Part shown: one piece after another, positions 9,401 to 17,983 of the stretch
Numbering within the stretch: the first letter of the stretch is position 1
How the letters are laid out: each line of letters opens with the position of its first letter
Assembly: GCA_027487375.1 (NCBI GenBank)
Contig: JAIYDQ010000373.1
Span: forward strand, 1-36,116
DNA length: 36,116 nucleotides
Reading direction: 5' to 3'
From: Planctomycetaceae bacterium
Lineage (GTDB): Bacteria > Planctomycetota > Planctomycetia > Pirellulales > Pirellulaceae
Notes under the pieces: generated by a model
Seen by the model: the letters and a program-made list of their open reading frames with translations, nothing else
What the model was told of the DNA's origin: nothing
Databases searched by the model: none
Program-made: the position numbers and the translations under genes

Positions 9401-9647
9401 GGCCATCACCCATGCCGGAAACGATGTTGTAGGTAACAATTCGGAGATCCCCGACCGCCATTAAAACGCGGCTCTCCAATCCCTCGAATAGAAGCCTACG
9501 TATCGAAACAGTTAGTCCTGAACGTCTTTCCCAATTTGCAGAGCGACGCCGCGCAACATCCGGGGCAAGCTTGCCCATGAAGTACAGAAACGGTCGCATT
9601 GAGTAGCGACCGAGCGGCATGCTTATGAGAGAAAACAAACGATACAT
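6456..9647 (-). CDS. Large secreted endonuclease/exonuclease/phosphatase-fold protein with cadherin, PKD and dockerin-like modules
   Basis: A 1063-aa exported protein. Its basic N-terminus contains the planctomycete motif LFEGLESRVLMA (residues about 53-64), which marks many large extracellular proteins of this phylum. An endonuclease/exonuclease/phosphatase domain follows (about 67-378) with its expected residues: QEV at 113-115, NSHY at 202-205, GDFN at 241-244, DDRFD at 302-306 and SDH at 367-369. Next come a beta-rich module (about 385-610), a cadherin-like domain (about 615-720, ending ITVNDVNE), a PKD-like domain (about 725-810, SYEWDFNFNGT) and a further beta region. A dockerin-like segment (DINKDGIVSAADL, about 992-1004) lies before an 60-residue tail. 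Catalysis on extracellular DNA or phosphoesters is likely from the intact motifs, but the substrate is unknown. It lies about 370 bp after the permease gene and may be separately transcribed. Confidence 0.92.
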   Translation of the reverse strand: MYRLFSLISMPLGRYSMRPFLYFMGKLAPDVARRRSANWERRSGLTVSIRRLLFEGLESRVLMAVGDLRIVTYNIVSGMGDGQPQATVGSVLKAIGDEVYNGRSRRVDIVAMQEVLSQSVTAQAVVNQLNTAYGTPGLYARGTLNGNQFGFGQGIVYNTQTIQLIAQAGIGTASASGQARQVMRYQLRPLGVGLGNDFYLYNSHYKAVDSPEDAARRAVEAETIRADADALPANTHIIYAGDFNMYTSSELGYTRLLAAGNAQAIDPINRPGNWTQSGVPLNIFTQAPLVNPPGSFVGGGLDDRFDFQLLTGEWFDGVGLEYVPGSYRTFANNGTVSRGGSITDSSNTALPTRPDRLTVLNNLGTTSDHLPVVADYRFVTTTSQPAAIPFSGSTYTQDFNTLPYYSVGDFTTAGSGPFQMNGREIGATGVDGWAFGKRSGSSANSLFTIGDGGAATAGAIYSLGPAVGTTVVDRALGALASASFVGTFGATFINQTAAAITNFTLSYVGEMWRNESTAANTLTFEYGVGVNNLLDAGASTFTAVTGLNFSSPTGTATVTKLDGNAAANRTARSATVTGINWLPGQNLVLRWRDADDTGNDDILGIDDVVFSSVLNTNSPPTAINLSNASIDENGAVNAIVGNLSTVDPNLGDTFSYSLVTGTGAVDNASFNILNNQLRINGPFNFEVKSSYSIRIATSDQSGATFSQAFVITVNDVNELPTAQTTGPYSGIVGQPIDVLGAGSDPDVGQSLSYEWDFNFNGTTFVPTATGFASSITYASAGNRTIALRVTDNGTPRLSSIATTTIQVSAEVVGRHIFYRGSSFDTTPDSQQAIDSSKVPLTDGKATRANVSNYDRGLNGVIVDIAGANASAIGLFDFELSTGNTNTTTTWTPLPSSAFVPVNPVTVLASPRGPGIVRVKFSFIDNAIARSWLQIRVLANARTGLTRPDTFLFGSAPGDVYIDPVAQRTNAIDLNTIRTAVSNRPVGASRIEDINKDGIVSAADLRSARNLVAAAPGLRWITLASPLNLASLTNPRSSTKLVLGATSPLESENVIDVALSQLDF

Positions 9648-10017
9648 CGATTACATGCCGGTCCGGAAAAACTTCTTATCAAGGATCAAACCACCAATAG
9701 TCGACCGATCGCTGATTTCTGTCAAGAAGTTTCAATGAGGTTTTGCCACGAAATTGTGGGTGAACAGGGGTTCGTCTAATCGATTTTCGCCCACGATCGG
9801 CTATGAGAATTCCATCCTCATTCGATGGCAAATCCAACAAAAGTGACTTGCGCCTTTTGAAGTTGATCATTTTGAAGTGCGAATCAAGAAATCGTACTCG
9901 TGCTCGCACGACCGGTTTCAAGCACGAGCACCGTCTTCGACTGAGTACGAGTAGGGAAAACCGAGAACAAACGTCTCAAACACCGCACTTTCAAAACCAG
10001 CGCCAGCAGCTTAAAGG
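9648..10017. other. Intergenic region, 370 bp, with one inverted-repeat element
   Basis: No convincing gene is present here. The stretch separates the permease 3' end from the secreted-nuclease start, both on the minus strand, so it should contain the nuclease promoter. A short inverted repeat of CGTACT/CGAGCA words is listed separately at 9892-9950. A minus-strand frame of 80 codons across 9679-9921 is Arg-rich, lacks family features and crosses the repeat; it is not called. Confidence 0.6.
9892..9950. repeat. Short inverted repeat of CGTACT/CGAGCA words
   Basis: TACTCGTGCT at 9895-9904 pairs with AGCACGAGCA at 9921-9930 (9 of 10 positions) around a 16-nt centre. In a nested alternative, CGTACTC at 9893-9899 pairs with GAGTACG at 9943-9949. 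The words are those of the repeat at 66-201, which suggests the two sites belong to one family. Confidence 0.65.
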
Positions 10018-11613
10018 TTACTCGATGCCTGTTGCGGTTGATTGTCGGAACAGGAAATAGTCATACGAAAACTTTTTTCCAATCGCCATGGCTTCATCAT
10101 AGTTTTCATCGGAGATATGGTCTTCCAGTTCTTCGATACTGTGCATCAATTCATCCAGTTGTTGGTATTGCTCGGGAGTGAATGTTTCACCTCGAAGATA
10201 CATACCGACTTGAAGCTTTCTTAGCCAGTCTTCCACGGATGGAATCCAATACATTGCGCCGGCCCAGTCCTTTGACATGACTCGAGTTGAAACTTCCGCA
10301 TTGGAAACCTGCAACTGCTCGTAAACGACATGTCGTGGCGGGTAGTACAAATAGCAACCGTAAATACTTGCCCAAACTAATCCGCCGATGGCAATCAATC
10401 CGGTAACCTTTGGAGGGATGACGATGTCCCGACCAATTGGTTGAACACTTGGTGTTGATCCGCTGGAGTCTTTACTGTGACGGGCATCCAAACTGTTTGA
10501 CGTGTTTGAATTGCCAGACAGTCGCTTCTCCCAAGATTGCTTGGGATCGATCGCGTAGACAATTCCTCCGAGCAAGACGAGGACGCCATAAATTGCGAGC
10601 GAGTATCCCGCAAACGCAGGCGTGCTGTCATAGATCAGCGTCTTGGCTGTTTCCATCGGCGATTTGGAATCGTCACTTATCGGTCGGCAGAATTGGTCAA
10701 ACGCATGAGTATGCCCTTCGGATTGAACTCCCTCAGGGTAGAGCGGTTTTTCGATCGCGTAGGCAATCAACAGCACCAAAAGCACTGCAACGCCGATCCA
10801 TACGAATGCCTTCTTCCACTGATAGGTCTTTCCGATCCAGAAGATCATTCCCAAATTCAATCCGGTCCCCAGAATCAGCAGAGTAAACGCAGCAGCGATC
10901 GAATTACCGTGTTGAAACATCGTCGCTAGCTGCACCATCGCATTCATGGGTGTGACATAAGCGGGAAGGGCCACCAAGGCCATCTTGAGCGGCGCAGTCC
11001 AATCATCCGACTCGGCCGATTGTTGAAGCGAATTAGCGGGAAGAAGAAAAGTCAACATCGCCACGCCACTGATACCGATCAGCATGTACAGCGAGTCACG
11101 ACTGAAAGCGATTCGAAGCATCGCCAAAAACACACTTGCTACGCGTCGAATTCCGTAGGGTGTTGCTGCCATCGGTGCGGGTTCGATAAACTCCCCCTTG
11201 AACATGCGATCCCAAAACAATCCCATGACAGTTACCAGAGCCAGTGATGCCATGCAGATCGTAAAGATCACCACAGGATGACTGAGCGTTAGACCGTACA
11301 AAACCGAAAGCGGGTTGAATATAGGTGCCGTCAGTCCGAACGCGAGAATTGTTCCGCCAATGAGTCCCGCCTTTCGCAACTCAGTCATCACTGGAATTGC
11401 CCCCAGTGAACAAACCGGAAGAAGCATACCCATCGCCCAAGCCTGAGGGATCTGTCGCCAAGTTCGACCACCAAAGACCGCGAGCGTATTCTCACGGCCC
11501 AAGACCCGTTGAAAGATTGCTGCGACAAGGATTCCAACGATGACCGTCGGAGCAGCCTCGACCGCCGCCTGAACGACGCGAACTATCGCACTCCAAAACA
11601 AGACTTCGATCAC
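10018..11613 (-). CDS. YraQ/DUF318 (UPF0718)-type permease with C-terminal helical domain
   Basis: This is an inner-membrane permease of the YraQ/DUF318 (ArsP-like) group. Related proteins export methylarsenite or are linked to metal resistance, but most are uncharacterised. The first hydrophobic block contains the family signature region: a helix with PTVIVGILVAAIFQRVLG, then MGMLLPVCSLGAIPVM and TAPIFNPLSVLYG. A second block after about residue 170 repeats a similar pattern (VALPAYVTPMNAMVQLATM). A last membrane helix lies at about 403-424, and the final 107 residues form a soluble, acidic, helical domain (EELEDHISDENYDEAM) not usual in the family. It is the last of three minus-strand genes (47-nt gap to the DUF3299-like gene), which suggests joint function. 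The substrate is unknown. Confidence 0.88.
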   Translation of the reverse strand: MIEVLFWSAIVRVVQAAVEAAPTVIVGILVAAIFQRVLGRENTLAVFGGRTWRQIPQAWAMGMLLPVCSLGAIPVMTELRKAGLIGGTILAFGLTAPIFNPLSVLYGLTLSHPVVIFTICMASLALVTVMGLFWDRMFKGEFIEPAPMAATPYGIRRVASVFLAMLRIAFSRDSLYMLIGISGVAMLTFLLPANSLQQSAESDDWTAPLKMALVALPAYVTPMNAMVQLATMFQHGNSIAAAFTLLILGTGLNLGMIFWIGKTYQWKKAFVWIGVAVLLVLLIAYAIEKPLYPEGVQSEGHTHAFDQFCRPISDDSKSPMETAKTLIYDSTPAFAGYSLAIYGVLVLLGGIVYAIDPKQSWEKRLSGNSNTSNSLDARHSKDSSGSTPSVQPIGRDIVIPPKVTGLIAIGGLVWASIYGCYLYYPPRHVVYEQLQVSNAEVSTRVMSKDWAGAMYWIPSVEDWLRKLQVGMYLRGETFTPEQYQQLDELMHSIEELEDHISDENYDEAMAIGKKFSYDYFLFRQSTATGIE

Positions 11614-11659
11614 AACAGTTCGCCCCTCTTAAGTTGCGTTTAGGTAGCCTTCAAGTCTC

Positions 11660-12427
11660 TTAGTAACCGCGATAAATATCCGCGTCCATTTGATAGTAAA
11701 CGCCTTGAAGATCAGCGATCGGCTTCAATTGCGTATCGACGTGCAATGTGCCCGCCACTTTGACTTGACGCTGGGCGTACCGAGCGAAATTGTCACCCGA
11801 TAAGGTTACTTCGACCATGTGTGTCAATTTTGGCTGACCACCAAAACAACAAGTCCCTAGGTCGGGAACGAGAATGAACTTCTGAGCCGCCCCGCTGACG
11901 ATCGACGTTGGGTGGATATAACCTTTCAGAAACACATCTTTTCCGTTCAGTTCCAGTGCCGAAGGCGGAGGATAATCGTATCCATACGCGTCACTCTTGA
12001 GCTCTCCAAAAGAAGATCGGATGTAGCCCTCGGGAACTTCTGTCAAGTAAGTGTACGTGTGAAGCGCCGGTGAGCCGATCAGGAAAAGAGCATTCACCGC
12101 GATTGCCAGATAGGCAATCGTCGTGCCTGTCAATTCACCTGGGAACGCACGAATGTTTTTGATCCCCACGATCCCGAGGACCAATCCAACTAACGGCAAC
12201 AAGATCAGAGGAACAAACAAAAGACTCAATGTCGCCAGTACGCCAATCACTAGTGAAGCGATCGCCGCACGGCTCACCGCTTTGTAAATCGAATCATCTG
12301 ACTCGAAGTCGTCAGCACCGCCTCCGAACGATACGGACTTACTAGTCAATGCTGCTTTACCGAGTTCATCCACCTCAATTGATGACTCAATCGACGACTC
12401 GGGACGCGATGAAAGGGCTTGATCCAC
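11660..12427 (-). CDS. Membrane protein with DUF4190-like and DUF3299-like regions
   Basis: The 255-aa protein has an acidic cytoplasmic N-terminus (1-50), two or three membrane helices at about 55-125 in the arrangement of DUF4190 proteins, and a soluble C-terminal domain (about 135-250). The latter (VFLKGYIHPT, FILVPDLGTCCFGGQP, VKVAGTLHVD) resembles DUF3299, a periplasmic beta-barrel-like domain associated with metal or lipoprotein-export genes. A vicinal Cys pair lies at 193-194 in GTCCFGG. The gene sits between the CPFC exported protein and the permease on the same strand with short gaps, so the three probably form an operon. A role in handling a metal or thiol ligand for the permease is conceivable but only inferred. 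Confidence 0.8.
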   Translation of the reverse strand: MDQALSSRPESSIESSIEVDELGKAALTSKSVSFGGGADDFESDDSIYKAVSRAAIASLVIGVLATLSLLFVPLILLPLVGLVLGIVGIKNIRAFPGELTGTTIAYLAIAVNALFLIGSPALHTYTYLTEVPEGYIRSSFGELKSDAYGYDYPPPSALELNGKDVFLKGYIHPTSIVSGAAQKFILVPDLGTCCFGGQPKLTHMVEVTLSGDNFARYAQRQVKVAGTLHVDTQLKPIADLQGVYYQMDADIYRGY

Positions 12428-12523
12428 CGTGAAACCTTCAATTTGAAAAAACGAGCTAGCGGACGAGGCCGGAAAACACCCTGAATTACCGGTCCGGATG
12501 AACTAGAGGCCTCAACAAAACGC

Positions 12524-14245
12524 CTATTGTACGCTGTTTCGGCTGTTGTCGTTCACTCTATTTCTAGGGTTTCCGTGAGTCCAGCGGTGGGCCCAGGCCC
12601 AACTCTTGTGAAGCCTCGTCGAAATTCGATCGGGCCGTCCAGAAAGGATCATCCACATAAACAGCAAGAGCGTCGTCGACGACAAAAGCGCCGCCGCACA
12701 CAGTTCGATAGGCCGAGCAATCGTCGCCCCGGGCGTAACTCCCATGATCAAGTCAGGAGAAACCGGCTGCGTTGCTACGTTGAAAATCTCGCTTTGGAAT
12801 GGGGCTGCAGCAGGACTAACGGCTTGATTTCCAACTTGACTTCGTGACGCAACGCTATCGCCAGTACGGTTCATCTGGGTGCGGAATGCGACCGGGCTAC
12901 GTGCTCCTAGAGGCATCCGCATGATGGACGCTTGTACGTCTGCCGGGGGAGCAGTGAAGAAGCTTGTCTCGTTTTTATTGGCAGGGGCGACAGCTCCTGG
13001 AGCGTCCGTCACAGGCGGAGTGGCTTTCGATGAATCAGTTTCCGTTTTCGAAGGTTCCGTTGTGGCTGAAGGAGTTGCAGCGGGCTCAGGTGCAACTGGT
13101 TGCGGTATTGGAAAGAACGTCGCCGCTCGCTTGACGGCTTTGGGGTCGATCTTTTCTAGCTCAATCAAAGTTGCTTTGGCTTCGGGTAATGGGCAGGCTC
13201 GCAAATAGTTGACAACCGGGACTCGAACCCAGCTCGAGTTGTCATCGGCATCTCGGAAGAGCTTGGCCATCCGTTCAATCTGAGACCAATCTTCCCATCG
13301 TGCTAGATCGGGAATCACTAAGTCCGCAAAGTCAGGACGGTCCAGCATCCATCGCATCGAGGCGACTACCTTATTGCGATCGATCACACCACCTTCGGTT
13401 CCGTGAAATCGCAAAGCCATAACGGCTGCGAATGTATCTGGATACGACGCTCGAGTGTTCTTTAAAAAGAGTTCGTCAACCGTCGGCAGCCCAGCTTCGC
13501 CAACAATCGTCAGATAACAAGCAATCAATGCATCCAGCCCCGAGCGCGTGGTTTCATCTTCTGACTTTAAAAGTGATTCAAGAAGCGGTGCATCTTTTTT
13601 ATCCGAGATGACTCCGAGCAACGTGTAATACAATCGCTTTCGATCTGGTGCTACATCTTTGCTCTTAATCCACTCAATCAGTTTTGCATGATCCAACGAG
13701 TCGCGAATCTTCTTGACGTCTTCGTAAGGCGTTTGAGCAAACTCGTCGTAGGAATCGCGAGCAAGCAACGCTTCAGGATTCTCCAGGAAGTTCAAATAAA
13801 ACTTCAAACGTTCAGCTCGGTCTTCTGGAAGGTGGCTTGTTTGACGAAGATACTTCTCGGCCTCAGTCGTCACAGACAGAGGCGAAGACCAAAGAACTTC
13901 CGTCTGGTGCACTCCCATCAATAGGAAGCGGCCAGTGCTTTTCGCGGGGCCATAATAAGGGGCGGAGATAATCGTTCCGACAGGGACAATGCTGTCGCCT
14001 CGAAGCGATTCCACAATCTTGAACTCGGCAACACCAGCTAGATTTTCTTCTGACTCAGTCGGAGTACCTACTATCGATTGCGGTTTGCTTTTTCCAGTCG
14101 GAATCAGCTCGCCAAACGCAACCACGTCCATTGCAGCCATGTCTTGACGCAATGTTTGAGCGGTTGCCGAGCAAAACGGGCATGCAGTCGCCAGCTCGGA
14201 GATACCGAGAACAGCAACCAACGCCATTAAAAAAATTTTTGTCAT
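12524..14245 (-). CDS. Exported CPFC-motif protein with C-terminal membrane anchor, function unknown
   Basis: The predicted 573-aa protein starts with a signal peptide (MTKIFLMALVAVLGISELATA) immediately followed by CPFC at residues 22-25, so the mature protein may begin at or near a CxxC motif. A beta domain follows to about residue 160 (DVVAFGELIPTG, VAEFKIVESLRGD). A long helical region that may be HEAT-like runs from about 160 to 370, then a Pro/Ala/Thr-rich linker and a C-terminal membrane helix (about 515-540) with a basic tail. ATG 14245 is chosen because it starts the signal peptide; the frame is open 28 codons further. It is first in a probable operon with the DUF3299-like protein and the permease. 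I know of no function for this family. Confidence 0.82.
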   Translation of the reverse strand: MTKIFLMALVAVLGISELATACPFCSATAQTLRQDMAAMDVVAFGELIPTGKSKPQSIVGTPTESEENLAGVAEFKIVESLRGDSIVPVGTIISAPYYGPAKSTGRFLLMGVHQTEVLWSSPLSVTTEAEKYLRQTSHLPEDRAERLKFYLNFLENPEALLARDSYDEFAQTPYEDVKKIRDSLDHAKLIEWIKSKDVAPDRKRLYYTLLGVISDKKDAPLLESLLKSEDETTRSGLDALIACYLTIVGEAGLPTVDELFLKNTRASYPDTFAAVMALRFHGTEGGVIDRNKVVASMRWMLDRPDFADLVIPDLARWEDWSQIERMAKLFRDADDNSSWVRVPVVNYLRACPLPEAKATLIELEKIDPKAVKRAATFFPIPQPVAPEPAATPSATTEPSKTETDSSKATPPVTDAPGAVAPANKNETSFFTAPPADVQASIMRMPLGARSPVAFRTQMNRTGDSVASRSQVGNQAVSPAAAPFQSEIFNVATQPVSPDLIMGVTPGATIARPIELCAAALLSSTTLLLFMWMILSGRPDRISTRLHKSWAWAHRWTHGNPRNRVNDNSRNSVQ

Positions 14246-14329
14246 CCAACAGTACCTTGGAGTCTCTACGACCAATGCGACCACTTGGGAACCGCTTCCA
14301 AACGAAGCAACAATCCGGTCGCATATCAA

Positions 14330-14777
14330 TGTATGTCACGCTCGGCCCCTCTGGCCAGACGTTTTCTTGAGGAAAAACAAAAATCAGATTGCGAAAATTC
14401 ACTTTGTAAGTCGCCTTCGAGCCTTAGAACCGTCACAATCGGTGTCTGCGGTGTAATCGAGCCCAAGGGTAGATCGCCCTACTCAAAAATCAATTGTTTC
14501 GCGAAATCTCGCTAAACGCCACCAACAGCTCTGTGTCCTCCGTGCTCGTTTGTTTCAATTTCATACGATTGCCCTTTGCTTCGCTAGATTTGCGCAAGCA
14601 CGGATTCTGGAAACACAGAGGCACAGAGTGCACAGAGAAAAACGAGGGCCATTCGCGGCTCTAGAATATAAAGATGGTAGTTGGCTTAAAACGTGGCCCG
14701 GCTTTTGCAAAGTGATGCTGCGACAGGCTTTTTAGCCTGCCGATCTTGTATCAACGTCCAGGTGGAGACCGTAAACA
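14330..14777. promoter_or_regulatory. Intergenic promoter region between the CPFC operon and clpB, with hairpins
   Basis: About 450-530 bp separate the divergent operon and clpB and should hold both promoters. I could not identify a sigma-32, HrcA/CIRCE or other heat-shock site with confidence. A perfect 6-bp hairpin (CAGGCT and AGCCTG around TTTT) lies at 14724-14739 in the probable clpB leader. A GGTGGAG at 14761-14767 is the likely ribosome-binding site for ATG 14778. An inverted repeat at 14529-14620 is listed separately. Confidence 0.5.
14529..14620. repeat. Inverted repeat of CACAGAG/CACGGA words
   Basis: CTCTGTGT at 14529-14536 pairs with ACACAGAG at 14613-14620, and TCCGTGCT at 14539-14546 pairs with AGCACGGA at 14597-14604. 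All 16 positions match, with a 50-nt centre. The right arm continues into further CACAGAG words to 14637. It has the same design as the elements at 87-201, 17722-17824 and 17984-18086. Confidence 0.75.
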
Positions 14778-17438
14778 ATGGCATTTCGATTCGACAAACT
14801 GACCGTCAAAGCGCAAGAAGCGATTGCCGAGGCGCAGAGCAAGGCGACTTCGTTCGGCAACCCCGAGTTAGACAGTTTGCACGTGCTGTGGGGATTGTTG
14901 CAAGATCGCGACGGAGTTCCGTTGGCGCTGCTCAAGAAGATCGGTGCGAATGTTGGCCAAATACAAAGCCTTGTTGAAAGCGAGATGAATCGACTGCCGA
15001 AAACATCCGGCGGTCGTGCTCCTGGTGTTGGGCCATCGCTACAAACGGCATTCGAAGCGGCTGCTTCCCTCGCAGAAGGAATGAAGGACGAGTATTGCAG
15101 CACAGAACACTTACTCCTTGCAATCTGCAAAACAGACAACAAGGCCGGGGCGCTGCTAAAGCTCCTTGGAATCAACGAGAAAGACCTCCTCCAAGGCCTT
15201 CAATCTGTCCGTGGAAGTGCACGCGTTACGGATCAAAACCCAGAAGGTAAATTCCAAGCACTCGAAAAGTACGGTATCGATCTCGTTGCCCAAGCGGCCA
15301 AAAGCAAGCTCGACCCAGTCATCGGACGTGACAACGAAATTCGTCGAGTGATACAGGTCCTTTCACGCCGAACCAAAAACAATCCAGTTCTCATCGGGGA
15401 GCCAGGCGTTGGTAAAACAGCCATTGCCGAAGGGCTTGCCGCACGCATTGTGCAAGGCGATGTGCCACAGAGTCTCAAGAATCGGCGACTTGTCGCGCTC
15501 GACATGGGCGCGTTAATCGCAGGTGCCAAATTCCGAGGTGAATTCGAAGAGCGACTCAAAGCCGTTCTTCGCGAAGTCAAAGAAGCCGATGGCGATGTGA
15601 TTTTGTTCATCGATGAACTACATACGGTCATCGGTGCCGGAGCTGCCGAAGGAAGCAGCGACGCCGCGAATCTACTAAAACCCGAACTTGCTCGCGGTCA
15701 GTTGCGTTGCATCGGCGCGACAACGCTCGACGAGTATCGTAAACACATCGAAAAGGACGCCGCACTCGAGCGACGATTCCAACCGGTCTACGTTGGAGAG
15801 CCTTCGGTCGAAGACACGATCACGATTCTTCGTGGACTCAAGAGTCGTTATGAGTCACACCACGGAGTGAAGATTCGTGACTCGGCATTGGTTGCTGCTG
15901 CCAATCTTTCTGCACGCTATATCGCTGACCGTTTTTTGCCCGACAAGGCGATCGACCTCATGGACGAAGCTGCTTCGCGACTCGCAATGGAACGCGAAAG
16001 TGTTCCTGCCGAGATCGACCAGATTCAACGTCGATTGCGACAGTTAGAACTTGCGCAGCGACAATTAAATGAAGAAGGGGATGACGCGACTGCCGGTTCG
16101 CTGGAAGACATCGAAGAAGAAATCGCCAAGCAACAGAAGGCCCTCGCGTCGCTTCGTGAACAATGGGAAGCGGAAAAGCTCGGGGTCTCTGGTGTGCAAT
16201 CGATTCGGCTGGAACTTGAGCAGACCGAAGCTCAATTCAAGTCGTTGGAAGTATCCATCAAAGAGAATCAATCGCTCGGTCGCGGCGTTCCAGAAGGTGA
16301 CTATCAAAAGCTTTTCGAACTCGACCAAAAGCGTCGCAAACTCCGCACTCAAATGGAACACGATGAAGAGGCTTCGTCAGGAGATGCTCAACCAGAAAAA
16401 GACAAACCCAAGCCCGCACAGCGACTCCTGCGCACCGAAGTCACCGCCGATGAAATCGCGACCGTGGTCTCTTCTTGGACCGGCGTACCTGTTAGCCGTA
16501 TGCTGGAGACCGAACGAGCAAAGCTGTTAGTCATGGAAGAGCGACTTCATCAACGTGTTATCGGCCAAGACAAAGCGGTCGAAGCTGTTAGTAACGCGGT
16601 GCGACGTAGTCGCAGTGGCTTGCAAGACGTTCATCGTCCAATTGGTTCGTTCTTGTTCCTTGGACCCACCGGTGTTGGGAAAACGGAACTTTGCAAGGCG
16701 CTCGCTGAAGTACTTTTCGATGACGAACAAGCCATGGTGAGGCTCGACATGAGCGAATTCATGGAGCGACACACGGTCTCGCGGCTCATCGGTGCACCTC
16801 CAGGTTATGTTGGCTACGAAGAAGGAGGCAAGCTAACCGAAGCGATTCGGCGCAGACCATACAGCGTTCTACTGCTGGATGAAATCGAGAAGGCTCACCC
16901 GGATGTGTTCAACGTTTTGTTACAAGTGCTCGATGATGGACGACTCACCGACGGTCACGGTCGCACTGTGGACTTTACGAACACCATGATTGTCATGACA
17001 AGCAACATCGGAAGCCAAATGATTCAGAAGGTCGCTGAGGAAGGTGGGTCAGAAGAAGAAATGGTCGAAGCGGTACAAGAATCATTGAAGGCAAAGTTCC
17101 TTCCTGAATTCTTGAATCGTATCGACGAGACAATTGTCTTCGAACCACTCGGTCGTGATCAGATCAAACGTATCGTTACGCTTCAGCTGGATAGCCTGAC
17201 AAAACAGCTTGCCAAGAGCGATCTCGTACTCGAAGTAACCGACGCTGCTTCGCGAGCAATCGCGGATGAAGGCTACGATCCCGTTTACGGAGCAAGACCG
17301 CTCAAACGAGTCATTCAAAGACGATTGCAAAACGCACTCGCCAGCGAGCTACTCAAACGCGACGTCTCCGAAGGCGGAAAGATCACCGTCGACTACGCAG
17401 ACGGCGGTTTCATATTCGAGGTCACAACAAACATTTAG
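14778..17438 (+). CDS. clpB: Chaperone ClpB, AAA+ disaggregase
   Basis: ClpB is a hexameric ATP-driven disaggregase that, with DnaK, pulls polypeptides out of aggregates in the cytoplasm. The 886-aa protein has all expected parts. The Clp N domain spans about 1-145. The first AAA+ domain has Walker A GEPGVGKT at 207-214 and Walker B VILFIDE at 275-281. The substrate pore loop KFRGEFEER lies at about 251-259, with Phe where Tyr is common. The coiled-coil middle domain, about 405-545, distinguishes ClpB from ClpA/C. The second AAA+ domain has Walker A GPTGVGKT at 629-636 and Walker B VLLLDE at 697-702, and GAPPGYVGY at 672-680. There is no ClpP-binding loop. GGTGGAG upstream supports the start. 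The gene is monocistronic; a hairpin lies 12 nt after its stop codon. Confidence 0.98.
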   Translation: MAFRFDKLTVKAQEAIAEAQSKATSFGNPELDSLHVLWGLLQDRDGVPLALLKKIGANVGQIQSLVESEMNRLPKTSGGRAPGVGPSLQTAFEAAASLAEGMKDEYCSTEHLLLAICKTDNKAGALLKLLGINEKDLLQGLQSVRGSARVTDQNPEGKFQALEKYGIDLVAQAAKSKLDPVIGRDNEIRRVIQVLSRRTKNNPVLIGEPGVGKTAIAEGLAARIVQGDVPQSLKNRRLVALDMGALIAGAKFRGEFEERLKAVLREVKEADGDVILFIDELHTVIGAGAAEGSSDAANLLKPELARGQLRCIGATTLDEYRKHIEKDAALERRFQPVYVGEPSVEDTITILRGLKSRYESHHGVKIRDSALVAAANLSARYIADRFLPDKAIDLMDEAASRLAMERESVPAEIDQIQRRLRQLELAQRQLNEEGDDATAGSLEDIEEEIAKQQKALASLREQWEAEKLGVSGVQSIRLELEQTEAQFKSLEVSIKENQSLGRGVPEGDYQKLFELDQKRRKLRTQMEHDEEASSGDAQPEKDKPKPAQRLLRTEVTADEIATVVSSWTGVPVSRMLETERAKLLVMEERLHQRVIGQDKAVEAVSNAVRRSRSGLQDVHRPIGSFLFLGPTGVGKTELCKALAEVLFDDEQAMVRLDMSEFMERHTVSRLIGAPPGYVGYEEGGKLTEAIRRRPYSVLLLDEIEKAHPDVFNVLLQVLDDGRLTDGHGRTVDFTNTMIVMTSNIGSQMIQKVAEEGGSEEEMVEAVQESLKAKFLPEFLNRIDETIVFEPLGRDQIKRIVTLQLDSLTKQLAKSDLVLEVTDAASRAIADEGYDPVYGARPLKRVIQRRLQNALASELLKRDVSEGGKITVDYADGGFIFEVTTNI

Positions 17439-17443
17439 TAAAC

Positions 17444-17476
17444 CAATGTGGATCAGCTGTCCCCAGCTGATCAGTG
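17444..17476. repeat. Direct repeat copy 1 with perfect hairpin after clpB
   Basis: GATCAGCTG (17451-17459) and CAGCTGATC (17464-17472) form a perfect 9-bp stem with a TCCC loop, beginning 12 nt after the clpB stop. Its position suits a terminator, though there is no T-run. The same 33-bp sequence recurs at 17618-17650 with two differences. Confidence 0.85.
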
Positions 17477-17617
17477 CTCTCAGTGACATTCCACCAAAGT
17501 TGATGAAATGGCCCACTAGAGTCTCAATACACCCTTTTACCAAACCTAGCCTAAGTTGCTACAGGTTCTGCGGGCTCGGCGTAAACGCCGCGAGAAACAG
17601 CTGAAACAGCTGTTCTA

Positions 17618-17650
17618 CAATGTAGATCCGCTGTCCCCAGCTGATCAGTG
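17618..17650. repeat. Direct repeat copy 2
   Basis: This is the second copy of the 33-bp repeat at 17444-17476. It differs at two positions, one of which (GATCCGCTG instead of GATCAGCTG) puts a single mismatch in the 9-bp stem. A more degraded relative, sharing TGATCAG and the following TATGAAA/TGTGAAA stretch, lies at 18223-18249. Confidence 0.85.
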
Positions 17651-17721
17651 TGTTGTGAAAATCCCCGTTGACGCTGAAATAGCCGCGGATTCACATCACT
17701 TGCACTAATACGTTTTTGATG

Positions 17722-17824
17722 GGACACGGAAGGCACGGATTTGATTTGGTTGTTTTGCAATCCTTGAGAAACACCATCGGATCAACGCCCCAATGCTCTT
17801 GTCTTCTCCGTGTCGTCCGCGTCC
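17722..17824. repeat. Inverted repeat of CACGGA words
   Basis: GGACACGGAAGGCACGGA at 17722-17739 is an inverted match (15 of 18) to TCCGTGTCGTCCGCGTCC at 17807-17824, around a 67-nt centre. Arm words are close to those of the 14529-14620 element, so the two probably share an origin. Confidence 0.75.
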
Positions 17825-17983
17825 AATACCAATCACGCGAAGGAGAAACTTACAAACAGTGGCAAAAACAAATCGGCCCGATCGAATTTGACCCCCAATT
17901 GCCTGCCGTTAGTTCCTCAAGCAATTGAAGTTGGAATCAATCCGAGAACGCTAATGAACAGCAAATTTGACGTGAACATTATG

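Noticed and set aside
9679-9921. Minus-strand ORF of 80 codons upstream of the secreted nuclease
   Set aside because: Arg-rich composition with no family features, and part of it is the inverted-repeat element.
17551-17760. Minus-strand ORF of 69 codons after clpB
   Set aside because: It is a translation of the repeats in this gap and has no start context; treated as repeat DNA.
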